From NCBI GenBank assembly GCA_905147135.1, contig LR990060.1, positions 5,596,001-5,660,000 of the forward strand: a stretch of 64,000 bases of DNA, given 5' to 3'. Below, in pieces: positions 1 through 11,060 of the stretch. Below the pieces are notes generated by a model. That model was not told where the DNA came from and did no database searches. It worked only from the letters and a program-made list of their open reading frames with translations. The stretch is from Blastobasis lacticolella (taxonomy: Eukaryota > Arthropoda > Insecta > Lepidoptera > Blastobasidae). Within the stretch, counting starts at the first letter, position 1, and every line of letters starts with the position of its first letter. The translations under genes were made by a program, and so were the position numbers.

Positions 1-849
1 AAACTTGTACTGGCAGAAGGATATAAAATCTCACCATTGCTTACACTGCCTCATCTTACTGGTACAACAACAGAACTCGAAAAAGTTACTTTATATCGGT
101 AATCATGCAAATTTCAGTACTCAGAGCTAAAGTTAATTTAATAAACCGACTATTGAACAATCACCAAAATATCTGGACTTTCTTAACATCATTATCGTTC
201 AACATTTTCTCACAAAGATTGAAACAAATACCTTCTATAAGCCACGCTCCCATAGCCTCCATCAGGCCGGTAAGCAACCATAAAACTCTCCCATAGGCTC
301 CATCAGCCCACCATCAGTGATAAAACACGATCACCTCCATCCGATGATGCGAATTACGAAATTTTAAGAAAACAAAACTATCACATAAATCTTATAAAAA
401 CCTCGGCTCGATAGACGTCACATATTGAGTTAGCTTCTTAGATAGATCCGTCTAACAAAGTCTTTAGCCAGGTCAAACTAAGTCATATTAACATAGAACA
501 AATGGTTTTCGGTCGAACTAAGTCACAGGTTTATCTTTAGTTACTCAAAACATAAATCGAAATTATCTACCGTCAATCAGTTCACTTACTCTTATTAACT
601 TTTTCTTTCGATTAATAACTTGATACCAACATAAAATTAAATTACTAACCAAACTACCCCTTTTTTTCCGTTTTGTAGTATTAAAAGAAACGTATATGAG
701 TGATCCCATTGTTACCGCGGATATCTTCTATAACATTGGGAAACTACGACCACAATAACAAACATACTGAAATATGGAAAAGTTCGTTCGAATGTCTCCT
801 GTTAAATGTAAACAAACACGCTAACAATTTTTCTCTTTTTTTTTTTTTC

Positions 850-1245
850 GATACATGTTGGCACCCTCCCGCTCGCATAGAAATTGCGGAGATCTTTACT
901 GGGTCATTATTGAAATTTTGCACATTCGAAGCCTATCCTATCTCTAAGATACAACATCCTAAAGTACACCAGCTAATTGTTCCACAAACTCACTGCTACG
1001 GCATCCCTGCCACACTGTTATTATCAAATATTTACTTAATCAGCAATCTGGAACGATTTATGGTGACGGGAAAAGTCGAAGGCAAGAGACCCAGAGGCCG
1101 AAGTCCGAAGAGATGGGCGGACCAAATATCCGAACGATACATCCGTCAACGTCGCATTACATCAGGCGACCGATGGAGACAAACTCCGAAGATGTCACGA
1201 TCCTCAGCAGTGAGGTAACGATCAAGAAGAAGAAGTCAATCAGCA
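850..1245 (+). pseudogene. LINE ORF2 C-terminal remnant inside element X
   Basis: The frame reads LERFMVTGKVEGKRPRGRSP followed by KRWADQIS, the basic tail typical of the reverse-transcriptase ORF end in RTE-like and related non-LTR elements. The DNA ends in a short AAG-rich run near 1225-1238, as many such 3' tails do. The upstream reverse transcriptase domain is missing, so this is a dead 5'-truncated copy. The same fragment is in the other X copy (10690-11060, opposite strand), so it was present before X multiplied. Confidence 0.65.
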
Positions 1246-2581
1246 GCAGTACCACCATAACGATGCTTACGTACTCAATTTATAAAAATAATAGGACTAT
1301 GCTTTCAAGTATTTCTTATTCTTGTTTTCCGATAACTGACGTGATGTTGGTAATACGTTAAATCATAGCGTACCATGTTTCATGATGGTAAAATAATCTT
1401 AGATTAAATGTCACTTTTTTAATTTTAACACAGTGTATATTTAGAGGGATTTAACATAATTCTTTATTTGACAGAAAGACATTTGGCAAAAGCTAATATT
1501 TATTAAACTTGGCAGTAGTTTTTGACATCTTTACCAACAATTTGTAACACTGACCATAAATGACGTTCTTTTTGTTTTGTTAACATTCTTTCTATTTGTA
1601 GTTTCACTAAAGATACAAATTAACCTGCCCTTCTCTCTACTAAGGGCATCAATAGTGTTTCTGTCAGAATACTTTTCTGAATTATCAAAGTAAATAACTC
1701 TTAAAATCTGCTAGGGAGCCTCTTTTCAGCACAGGTTTTTACCAAATAATAATTATGTAAAGGACTCACCAGATAAAGAGGAACTGTCAATATCACATCA
1801 TTTCTCAGTCATGTACGCAACACTCGCAGATTGTCTACCATCGTCCCATGTTGAAACAATCACGTTGAGGCTACCAGTCCAGCGTTGCATTGCAATGTTG
1901 TTCTCGTAGGTGAAGCGAACCGTTGTACACCATAGTTATGCAATAGAAGAAAATAATTGTATTAGTAAAACTTAAAAAATAAAAAAATAATAATCGTTTT
2001 ATTTATCTGCAGAAATTAAAGCAATTAATTTAATTGTGGTGTCAAACCACACTGCTAAATGAATCTAAATCTAAGCATTTACTTTAACTTCATTGAATAA
2101 ACTTTAGCTGGTTAATTTAGAACTACGCAAATTATTCAACTAACACTATTTCTTTTTGTTAAAAGAGAGGAATATTTTACATGAGTAATCTAAATTAAGT
2201 TTCGCAAAAACAAAGAATACATACCAAAGTGCCGTCCATAGTAAGTTTCACTCGATTTTTAATAATGGTGTCAATATCCCAATGGTGCTCTCGAAGGCCC
2301 GAGGTCGGCCTTGACCATAACCAATTGGTACAGATGATTTGTTGTTTACTTTATAAATCCCCCAATCTGTCTGACTTTGTCTTATATCTCGGGGTGTTTG
2401 GACTCTTGGCTGCGCTTTGAACGTGTTTAATCATTTTATATTTTAATGTAGGCAATTCAACTGGATCGAGTAATCACTTTCCTTTTATTCATTACGCTTC
2501 CACAAAGCGTTATCTGCATTTTCTTTGTCGCTTCTCATCATACCATCTCTTGGGCGTTGCATTCGTCATCACCGCTTCTGA

Positions 2582-2953
2582 TGTCGTCGCGTGAAGGAAA
2601 GGGTGTATCAGTATCATTGTCATCAGGGTGGTGATATCAGTATTAGATCGTCCAGATAAATTAAAGAAAAGGTTCACATTTACTCCACTGTATTTATTCC
2701 AATTCATTTTTGCACATCACTTATAATTTCACTTGAAATCAGAGCAGTATCACAATGTAGGCAGTTGAGGTGATTAACTTTCTTATTTCAAAAGTTATTT
2801 TAAAATTACTTTATTTTCAAACGTAAATAACTCTTTCTATAAACGAAATGTGGAGACAGTTTCAAGACGCGTCACTCCTCGGCGGCGGTCGCGCCAAGAA
2901 TGGCCGCCACTCGGCCCGAGTCGTGCCGTCGAGACTCTGTCAGCACGCCCCAC
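2582..2953 (-). repeat. Truncated terminal direct repeat (LTR-like) of element X
   Basis: This is the counterpart of the first 465-bp terminal repeat of the complete X copy. It begins at the same TGTCGTCGCG boundary (reverse complement CGCGACGACA) but is missing the outermost 65 bp or so next to the TA tract. It is more diverged from the two repeats of the complete copy than they are from each other. Confidence 0.65.
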
Positions 2954-2974
2954 GTATATATATATATATATATA
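2953..2974. repeat. TA dinucleotide tract
   Basis: About ten TA repeats sit exactly between the end of the left X copy and the inverted terminus that starts CAGGGT. Similar tracts occur at 8305-8312 and 8839-8861, so all the junctions of this complex lie in TA arrays. Confidence 0.9.
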
Positions 2975-3684
2975 CAGGGTGTTTCATAATACATGTATAA
3001 AGCCGAAAGGGTGTTAAAGTATAGCTTGCAAAGAGTACACTGGCGACTTCATATTATCCAGACATTGAATTTTAATTTTTATTAAAAATCTTCGTTTTTA
3101 AAGAAAAATAACCATATCGACTACGTTGATGCGCAGCTCTATTTCAAGTTGATGATCCTAGAAGGAGAAGTTCAATAACCGCGTGCGACCCCTATGAAAA
3201 AAGAGCAACCTCCTTAAGCCTAGTACCAGGAGCCTAATGCTACGTACACACGCACCGTTGGCGTGTGCCGGCCGGCGATCCGCAGCGCAGCGTGGTGGTA
3301 ACATCAAACAGATAGAAGCAATCGACCAAACGCAGCTTGGGCGGATACCGAAGGCCAACGAACAAATGTGCGATTACGAGCCCGAATAGGTTCCCAAAAC
3401 TCCCAAAGATCGTTTGCTTGACCACGAAATGCAATTACCTATTGGACCTTAGAAATCCAAATCGGCCGACAACGCTTCGTTGGCGTAAGTTGAGTGTGTA
3501 CACACCATAAAGAAGAGTTTAATAACCTCGCGCCATTCATAACAAAACAAACGAACCTCCTACATCTTGCTACCAGGCGCCGAACTAAATGTTACCTACT
3601 TATCTCCATGAATAATCTCTACCAAATTAACTAGGAACTTACCTACACTAATTATTTTCAATAGGTAGGTATGCTTAAATAGTC

Positions 3685-4003
3685 GGAGCGTCGTCGGTGG
3701 CCTAAGGTTACGGTATCCGAGTCGTACGCGAGAGGTACCGGGTTCGACACCCGCTGCCGCCACGTACCAGTGACCTTTTCTGACGGAAAACATCGTGATG
3801 AAACCTGCACATTTAGGCGACTGAATGTCTAACCATGATTTTAATCTGGTCAGGTAATTAGGTTCCCCTGGTAGCAAGGTCAGACAGGATTCAGGACTGT
3901 CAGACGTAATGACCAGAAATGCGAAATCCTGGATCATGGTCAAGGCGGACCCCAGGCCCTCGTGCGCGAGAGCAAAACCAGGTCATTAACACCGAGATGA
4001 TTT
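3685..4003 (+). mobile_element. tRNA-derived SINE, near full length
   Basis: Starts GGAGCGTCGTCGGTGG with a degenerate A box, has a B-box-like GGTTCGACACC at about 3741, then the family body (AACATCGTGATGAAACCTGC, GGATCATGGTCAAGGCGGAC) and ends near GAGATGATT. Same family as 41467-41817 and 45493-45847. This copy has an internal rearrangement around 3860-3930. Confidence 0.8.
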
Positions 4004-4960
4004 CTACTAGGTAGGTACCTAACAGAACAAACCACCCCAGCACAACAAAAGTAAAATAAGAATTAAAATCATAATACTTAGGTACTTATTAACTAAAGGC
4101 CTAAAAACAGTATCTAAGTAGGTTAGGTAGGTAGGAACCTACGTAAATAAAAAACAAAACATGTTGATCAGTCTGGAAGACAGCCGGACCCGCGGTGTGG
4201 ACTGCCGCAGGTACTTAAACTAAATAAAAATAAACATAGTCAGCTACGTACTAAAGTAGATATCTACTACACTAAAACGGGATTCGTTCAATTGACAAAA
4301 TGGCTCTACACAGATAGGTAAGTACTAGGTACCTACTAACACGGTTCCCTCATCTAAGTACCTACGTACCTAGGGAACCACTTATGAATCTAGTTTTGGT
4401 GAAACGCATTACAGTCAGGTTCCACTAAATACCTACATGTTTTTATGAAAAGATAAAAGCTTTGTCTTTTCTACCTATTTCCCGTCGGAAAAGAACCGAG
4501 CGCGGCGGTTGCGCTTGCGCTTCTAACGTCACTATTAGGTGGTAGGTAGCGTCTCCTAGTCTAGCTAGCACCTAGACCTTTAAAGCATGTAGGTACGTAC
4601 CTTTTAAACGTTATTTTATGGAAACAAACAGTGTCAGGTGCCAGCGCAGTTAACCACACTTTCTTGCTTTCTTGTGGCTCGATGACCGATAGGTAAATAC
4701 ACTCATACACACAGATACACAACACTACAGCATGCACTGGTTGCTATGCAATACGTTAGTAGGTAGGTAACATGGTCTTTGGCCTACTGCTTGGTTGCAC
4801 TCATGCACAGAATAATGATTATCACAATACTTAAACTGTTGAACATTGTACACAAACAAGACTACGTTAATATTGGTACCTGAAGCAATAAATCATTCAT
4901 TCATTCATATCGTTTACAGTCTTATCACAGTTATTTTCACAGTACTTAGGTAGGAATACA
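4004..4960. repeat. Region rich in GTAGGTACCTA-like motifs
   Basis: No gene is seen. The stretch is unusually rich in TAGGTAGGTACCTAC-like words (for example near 4010, 4120, 4316-4375, 4590, 4765), more than elsewhere in the window. It looks like cryptic simple sequence rather than a regular tandem array. Confidence 0.5.
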
Positions 4961-5226
4961 ACGCAACAAACAATCACACCGATCACGCGAAAAGCTAAAA
5001 ACCGAATAAACGAACACGACTCGAAAATAGGTACATTTTATAACACAAGAAGCCACGCTGTCGTCGTCAGCGGTTCAATCAAACGACACACCCAAGTGCA
5101 GCATGCACACTGCCAAAACTCCGGTGTGTCGACACATGGGCCTCGTGGCGGAGTATTTCCCGCGACTTTCGGCGCGGCGCACGGGGCGCGGGGGGCGGGA
5201 GGCGTGGCAGCAGGCAGCGCTTTAGG
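4961..5226. other. G+C-rich patch, no gene seen
   Basis: Base composition rises sharply at 5140-5220 with CpG-rich words such as GCGGCGCACGGGGCGCG, unlike the surrounding AT-rich DNA. It could be a captured promoter or first-exon region, but no reading frame, splice signal or core promoter is convincing. Confidence 0.3.
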
Positions 5227-5586
5227 CAGCGTTGCCAGATCGTACCTTTTAGTACGATTTACGTACTATTTGGCCGACTGTCGTACCTTAAGCGTACTTT
5301 GCTCCACATCGTACTATTTAGTACGTTTTTACAAAATGCTGAATTTAGCTGAGGGGGGTAGTCACTTCACCTTTCCTGTGCGCAAAATACTGAAAAATAA
5401 TGGGAAGGAAGGGTTGATTTTAGCCACCGGCAACAAAATAACGTCATTAATTGACTAAAAATCATCCCCCCCCCAAGGCCGATAAAATGTAGAAGATAAT
5501 AAGAAGAAATTGTAACTTTTTAGCCATTTTCGTACTATTTTAAGAGCCCAGACGTACTTTTTTGGAAACTACTGCTGGTAACACTG
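5227..5586. mobile_element. hAT-type MITE with 8-bp target site duplication
   Basis: The 360-bp element starts CAGCGTTGCCAG and ends CTGGTAACACTG, an inverted pair matching at 10 of 12 positions. It is flanked on both sides by the identical 8-mer GCTTTAGG (5219-5226 and 5587-5594). An 8-bp duplication and CAG-initial termini fit the hAT superfamily. There is no transposase. The left interior carries many copies of CGTAC/GTACG words (5240-5330), a possible transposase-binding array. Confidence 0.85.
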
Positions 5587-5907
5587 GCTTTAGGGATCCG
5601 CGTGTTAGGGGTCGTACTTATTTCGCCTCTTATGTTCTCCTGGTAGATGCATCGTAATGTTGATTGTGTTTATTTAATAAAGTGAGGCTCAAACAAGTCC
5701 AACAGTGGACTAATAATAATCCTTATGATGTTGGTGATGGAATACATTTGCTTACCACTATTTTATCGGGGAATTTGTACAGACAGTAATTACTAAAATT
5801 GTGTTTGGGTCCGTGTTTCACCTAGGTGACCGTAGGTGGCGTTGCTTGCCTTCCAGGGGCCCCGTATCAATAGCTGTCTAGGGCCCCATAGTTAGTACAA
5901 GGGATCA

Positions 5908-6172
5908 TCATCATCATCATCACAGCCCATAACAGTCCACTACAGGACTTTGGGCCTCTCCCGCAAAAGGGGAGGTTATTGCCATAATCTCCACGCTTGG
6001 CAGGCGGGTTGGAGATCGCAGTGTTGCAAACATAACAATGAAAAACGCTGCTGCCCATTTTCCAGTTTACGGAGACTAGATATTTTGCCTCTAAACGTTA
6101 GTCGCCTTGTACGACACCCACGAGTGTAACGGGTTGGTGCTATTCTACTCTACCGGTCACCACACGGCTACA
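5908..6172 (-). mobile_element. GGCCGTGTGG-type SINE, minus strand
   Basis: Read on the minus strand it begins near AGCCGTGTGGTGACCGG, continues through GTACAAGGCGACTAACG and ends AGGCCCAAAGTCCTGTAGTG, GGGCTGTGATGATGATGA. The TGATGA tail is what RTE-type LINEs prime on. Other copies lie at 27484, 33230, 45018, 46127 (plus strand) and 61668. Confidence 0.75.
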
Positions 6173-6449
6173 AGGGATGCTAATGAGTAACATAAATCCA
6201 AGCCATTCGCGTGTTAAGGCGGTACGATTTTCATACAATTTTTATGTAACGTTTTTGTGCAATTGGCTATTACAAAATATGTTCAATTGTGCGCGAAATA
6301 GATTTCCACATGTTAATAATGTAAAACAAAGCAATGAAAAAGAAAAATAATTAAATCACAAAACAACGCCATCAAGCGGCGATTTGTGCTTTTTTCGATT
6401 TAACTGCTTTTGAAAAGAAAACCACTTTGCGCACCATTGAATACATTTA

Positions 6450-6545
6450 CTAAGAGTAGAAATCATAATACAATCACTAAACACTCAAACAAATGAAAGA
6501 ATATCGAGAGAAATTTAGTATGGGCGTTGAATCACCTTAATAGTA
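6450..6545 (-). repeat. Dispersed repeat shared with 57212-57310
   Basis: The reverse complement of this block matches 57212-57310, sharing words such as CTTAAGGTGATNC, AATTTCTCTCG and GTGTTTAGTGATTGTATTAT. It is a short unclassified interspersed repeat, perhaps the end of a DNA element. Confidence 0.6.
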
Positions 6546-6571
6546 AGAATAACATATGTATGAAAGAAAGT

Positions 6572-6715
6572 TCCACACCGCGTCTGTCTGCCTGTTCGCG
6601 ATAAACTCAAAAACTACTGAACGGATTTTCATGCGGTTTTCACCAATTGACAAAGTGGAATTACTTTGTCTATTGAGGAAGATTTAGGTGTATAATTTGT
6701 TAATGTTTTATGTTG
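6572..6715 (+). mobile_element. Helitron-like repeat body
   Basis: Contains CGATAAACTCAAAAACTACT and GGATTTTCATGCGGTTTTCA, the conserved body found also at 15225, 61318 and 61490. In this copy the CTAG end is not clear, so its 3' boundary is uncertain. Confidence 0.5.
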
Positions 6716-8273
6716 GTAGTTTGTATGACAAGAATCTCCTTAAAAGCCGGGGTGGACATCGGAATTTTTGTAAATTGGCCCTTGACTTTGGTATATTAAA
6801 ACCTTGCGTGATAAATATAAAAATGTCATAATTTGTTGAATAAGCGAGCGTAGCAAGCTCGATAGTTTCACAAACTACCCCTTCAGAATACTTGCGCGAA
6901 TAACATAAAATCAGTAAATGGACTATACGATGTAGACATTTCTGACATCTGGTTTATAATAAAATTAACTTCGCAAACAATTAATTAATGAGCGTGCGAG
7001 CTCTATTTCTGACATTTTGGCTATAAAGTTTTCACGATTAACTTAAAAACAGTCAAATTCGAAAATCGTGTGGGCCAAAACGATTTTAATATGAGCCAAG
7101 TCCATCTGACCCGTTGAGCAATAAACAGTGTAAGGAGTTTCTTAAATCTTATGATCTCACCGATAGTGCTGAATATGTTGTACATGAGATCCAGATTTTT
7201 CTCATTTTTGCTATAGGTGCATTTTTACACAATTTCAATGAAGTAATGAGTGAGTGCTCTAAGTTGTTGTTTATTATTAAAAATGTTAATTATCTCTAAG
7301 CGAAAGGGGAACGAAAACGGATTGTATCACTTGATTTCATTTGCATCTTTGGTGGAGGGGGCCCCGACCCTGGTCTGAAAATCACTAAAGAATTTTTTTT
7401 TCCGGGAAATAGGGTTTAACTGAAATTGAGGATAACAGTACGTATTTTTGCTTACAAACGATTTGGGACTCCGTATCATTGATACGGCTGATACGGCGGT
7501 TGTTGCGCCCCTGCCTAGGTTCTCCAACTGGGTGAAGCATGGGATATTTACAGGTATAGCTCCGTCAACTAAGATTCATTTAGTTAATTTTTGTTGATGA
7601 GAAATATTCGTGAAATCGTACGGATTTTAACATAACAGTCCTCTGAGAGTTTAAGCCTTCCCCACATTAGTGGAGGGTTCTGTCTTAAACTCCACTCTCT
7701 ACTGTCTTTGTTTTATTTATGTTTCATTCATTACACTAAGGTATTTTATTTGTTTTATTTAATACAAAAATATGTGTGTGTAGTTACTGAAAAATCTCAT
7801 AGCAGATAGGTACGATTACCTTTGCGACACTGAAACATGACTGACAGGCATGACATGAGAAAGCAAACTTATAAAGACAAATATGCTACATTGATTAGAG
7901 TTTGCTACATTAATATGCCACATTAATTTGAATTAGACTACTTTGCTATTAGTTAGGTGGTGGTGCACTTTCGAAAAAACAATGAAGGAACCTATTAAAT
8001 TAAAATTACAATATTTTTTTGTACAGAACCCTCAAACCAAAAAATACAAAACGGCTAATTTAGATCTCCTTAATATCCCATTGCGCCTAGTACTATGAAC
8101 TTGAGTGACCTTTTACAACTGATTTCTAGAGATGCGGTCTTTCGTTTTCAAAATGTCGATTATCGACATTGAAAAGGTAAAAGTTCGATAGTCATTTTCT
8201 CGCTTACTATTCCACGCACGAAAAAAATAATTGTACCTATCGTTTTAATACGTTTAGCACTCCATCCAGTTCA
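6716..8273. other. No gene seen
   Basis: AT-rich DNA with short frames only. A small inverted motif (CCCCACATTAGTGGAGGG, about 7659) and a repeated GAGCGTGCGAGCTC / GAGCGTAGCAAGCTCG word (6845 and 6990) are the only structure I noticed. Confidence 0.5.
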
Positions 8274-8304
8274 CGGCTTTATACATGTATTATGAAACAC
8301 CCTG

Positions 8305-8861
8305 TATATATATGTCGGGGAAAGACTGGAGAAGACTCGCCCATGAGCGAGTAATGGCCATCAGAACGTATTTATCGGGATTTCGTAGCAATAAAGGGGT
8401 ATCTATAGTGTTTTAAGAATGTATTGTCAAATTAAAGCCACATTTACGAGTTTACAATTGTAGCCGAAACCCGCGGGTTATTTACAAAACCCTCCACCAC
8501 CCATGGCCAATCTCATCAGGCCGATTCGCGGGAGATGCGCCGGGGCTCTTGCTAGTTGCCACATACGCACAGCTTGACTCCCTACACATTGTTAACAGTA
8601 CATCCTGCACTCACGTTTCTATTTTCTGGAGCTTTCACGCATCTCTTTAACGCATCAAGGTTTACGCTTCTTCGCTCTTGAATGGTTTCTAGTTCTTGGT
8701 CCCAATATCCTTGCGGCTGCCGTCGCCGCCATGCTGCTTGTGACGTTGTCATAATAGTTGCAAGCCACCCGTCAGGTGGCGCACCAATCGACATCCAGGC
8801 CAAAGAGATGGACTAAGAGACTCATGATCATCTCCGACATATATATATATATATATATATA
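8305..8861. other. Spacer between two TA tracts, possible small element
   Basis: The segment is bracketed by TA tracts and by short inverted words ATGTCGGGGA (8313) and TCTCCGACAT (8831). On the minus strand 8582-8803 a 73-codon frame contains YWDQELETIQERR, faintly like the linker between endonuclease and reverse transcriptase in LINEs, but too short to be sure. Confidence 0.35.
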
Positions 8862-9326
8862 TGACGGATGCGGTCAATAGTACGGACTCATGACGAAGAA
8901 AACGGAAGTGGGAGTGCGCCCTCTGGTGGGGCGTGCTGACAGAGTCTCGACGGCACGACTCGGGCCGAGTGGCGGCCATTCTTGGCGCGACCGCCGCCGA
9001 GGAGTGACGCGTCTTGAAACTGTCTCCACATTTCGTTTGTTTACGTTTGAAGTTCGTTAATAGAAAGTGTTTTTTACGTTTAAAAATAAAGTAATTTTAA
9101 AATCACCTTTGAAATATGTAAGTAAATTACCTCAACTGCGTACATTTGTAATACCGCTCTGAATTCTAGTGAAATTATAAGTGATGTGCAAAAATGAAAT
9201 GGAATAAATACAGTGGAGTAAATGTGAACCTTTTCTTTAATTTATCTGGACGAATACGACCTAATACTGATATCACCACCCTGATGACAATGATCCTGAT
9301 ACACCCCTTTCCTTCACGCGACGACA
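8862..9326 (+). repeat. LTR-like terminal repeat, first copy
   Basis: 465 bp, TG to CA. Compared with 13821-14308 I count four single-base differences outside a short tandem duplication near the start. It carries AATAAA words at about 9084 and 9203 that could serve in polyadenylation. Confidence 0.65.
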
Positions 9327-10689
9327 TCAGAAGCGGTGATGACGAACGCAACGCCCAAGAGATGGTATGATGAAAAGCAACAAAGAAAATGCAGATACGC
9401 TACGTGAAAGCGTAATAATAAAAGAAAGGTGATTACTCGATCCAGTTGAGTTGCCTACATTAAAATGTAAAATTATTGAACATGTTCAAAGCGCAGCCAA
9501 GAGTCCAAACACCCCGAGATATAAGACAAAGACTTCGTCAGAAAGATTGGGGGATTCATAAAGTAAACAGAAGATCATCTGTACCAAATGGGTCATGGTC
9601 AAGGCAGACCCCGGGCCTTCGAGAGCACCACTGGGATATCGACAACATTATTAAAAATCGAGTGAAACTTACTATGGACGGCACTTTGGTATGGCTTCTT
9701 TGTTTTTGTTAAAATTAATTTAGATTACTCATGTAAAATATTTTCCTTTTTTAATATAAAATTGAGTTATTTAAATAATTTGCGTAGTTCTAAATTAGCC
9801 AGCTAAAGTTTATTCAATGACTTTAAAGTAAACGCTTACATTTAGATTCATTTAGCAGTGTGGTTTGACACCACAAGTAAATTAATTGCTTAGATTTCTG
9901 CAGATTAAATAAAATCAAACAATAAAAAACTGTGTATATTAATTTTTTATTTTTGTTTTACTAATACAATTATTTTCTTCTATTGCATAACAATGGTGCA
10001 CAACGGTTCGCTTCACCTACGAGAACAACATTGGAATGCAACGCTGGACTGGTAGCCTCAACGTGATTGTTTCAACATGGGACGACGATGGTAGACAATC
10101 TGCGAGTGTACATGACTGAGAAATGATGTGATATTAACAGTTCCTCTCTATCTGGTGAGTCCTATACATAATTATTATTTAGTAAAAACCTGTGCTGAAG
10201 AGGCTCCCTAGCGGATTTTAGGAGTTATTTACTTTGACAATTAAGAAAAGTATTCTGACAGAAACACTATTGATACCCTTAGTAGAGAGAATGGCAGGTT
10301 TATTTGTATCTTTAGTGAAACTACAAACAGAAAGAATGTAAACAAAACATAAACAACGTCAGTTACGTCAGTGTTACAATTTGTTGGTAAAAATGTCAAA
10401 AACTACTGCTAAGTTTAAAAATGTCAATTAATGTAGGCTGTCTGATAGAAAGTTACTAAGAAAAAAAATCACTCCACAAAAATAGTAAGAATTATGTTAA
10501 ATCCGTCCCAATGTCAAACAGTGTTTATAGTAAAAAAAGTGTTATTTAATCTAAGATTATTTTACCATCTTCAAACATGGTGCGCTATGATTTTACGTAT
10601 TACCAACATCACGTCAGTTATCAGAAAACAAGAATAAGAAATACTTGGAAAGCATAGTGCTATTATTTTTATAAATTGAGTACGTAAGC

Positions 10690-11060
10690 ATAGTAATGGT
10701 GGTGCTGCTGCTGACTGACTTCTTCTTCTTGATCGTTGCCTCACTGCTGAGGATCCTGATCCTGATCCTGATCTTCGGTAAACTGCATGTCTCCATCGGT
10801 TTCGATGAATCGTTCGGATATTTGGTCCACCCGTCTTTTCGGACTTCGGCCTCTGGGTCTCTTGCCTTCGACTTTTCCCGTCACCATAAGTCGTTCCAGA
10901 TTGCTGATTAAGTAAATATTTGATAATAACAGTGTGGCAGGGATGCCGTAGCAGGGAGTTTGTGAAACAATTAGCTGGTGTACTTTAGGATGTTGTCTTA
11001 GAGATAGGATAGGCTTCACATAGGCTTCGAATGTGCAAATTCAATAACGACCCCGCGATC
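10690..11060 (-). pseudogene. LINE ORF2 C-terminal remnant inside element X
   Basis: The minus-strand frame reads LERLMVTGKVEGKRPRGRSP then KRRVDQIS, the counterpart of 850-1245. A run of CCTGAT repeats (10755-10776) and an AAG-rich tail (complement at 10718-10730) follow. It is truncated at its 5' side and has no catalytic domain. Confidence 0.65.

Larger units (their letters stand above)
1..2953 (-). mobile_element. Element X, inverted partial copy (left arm)
   Basis: This stretch is the reverse complement of 8926-11952, with many scattered substitutions and small indels (roughly mid-90s percent identity by eye where I compared). It is cut by the window start at its far end and stops at its inner end next to a TA tract. 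It lacks about 65 bp of the terminal repeat seen in the other copy. It has no long reading frame apart from an old LINE fragment that both copies share. I read it as a second insertion of element X in opposite orientation, or one half of an inverted duplication. Confidence 0.8.
2975..8304. mobile_element. 5.3 kb segment with 31-bp terminal inverted repeats
   Basis: The ends at 2975-3005 and 8274-8304 are perfect inverted repeats of 31 bp beginning CAGGGTGTTTCATAATACAT. Both face outwards and both abut TA tracts, which would fit a TA target as used by Tc1/mariner-type elements. No transposase frame is visible between them. The interior holds a SINE, a hAT-type MITE, another SINE, a Helitron-like repeat and a G+C-rich patch. 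It may be one large non-autonomous element with cargo, or two ends of different copies that happen to face each other. Confidence 0.6.

Noticed and set aside
700..1218. 172-codon frame as one gene
   Set aside because: Only its last third has LINE similarity; the first part has no counterpart and the copy at 10690-11060 does not preserve it.
3158..3434. Two overlapping minus-strand frames near 3.2-3.4 kb
   Set aside because: No recognisable domain, and overlapping frames on one strand suggest chance.
5096..5458. 120-codon plus-strand frame over the G+C-rich patch
   Set aside because: It runs across the boundary of the hAT-type MITE (5227), so it cannot be an intact host gene.
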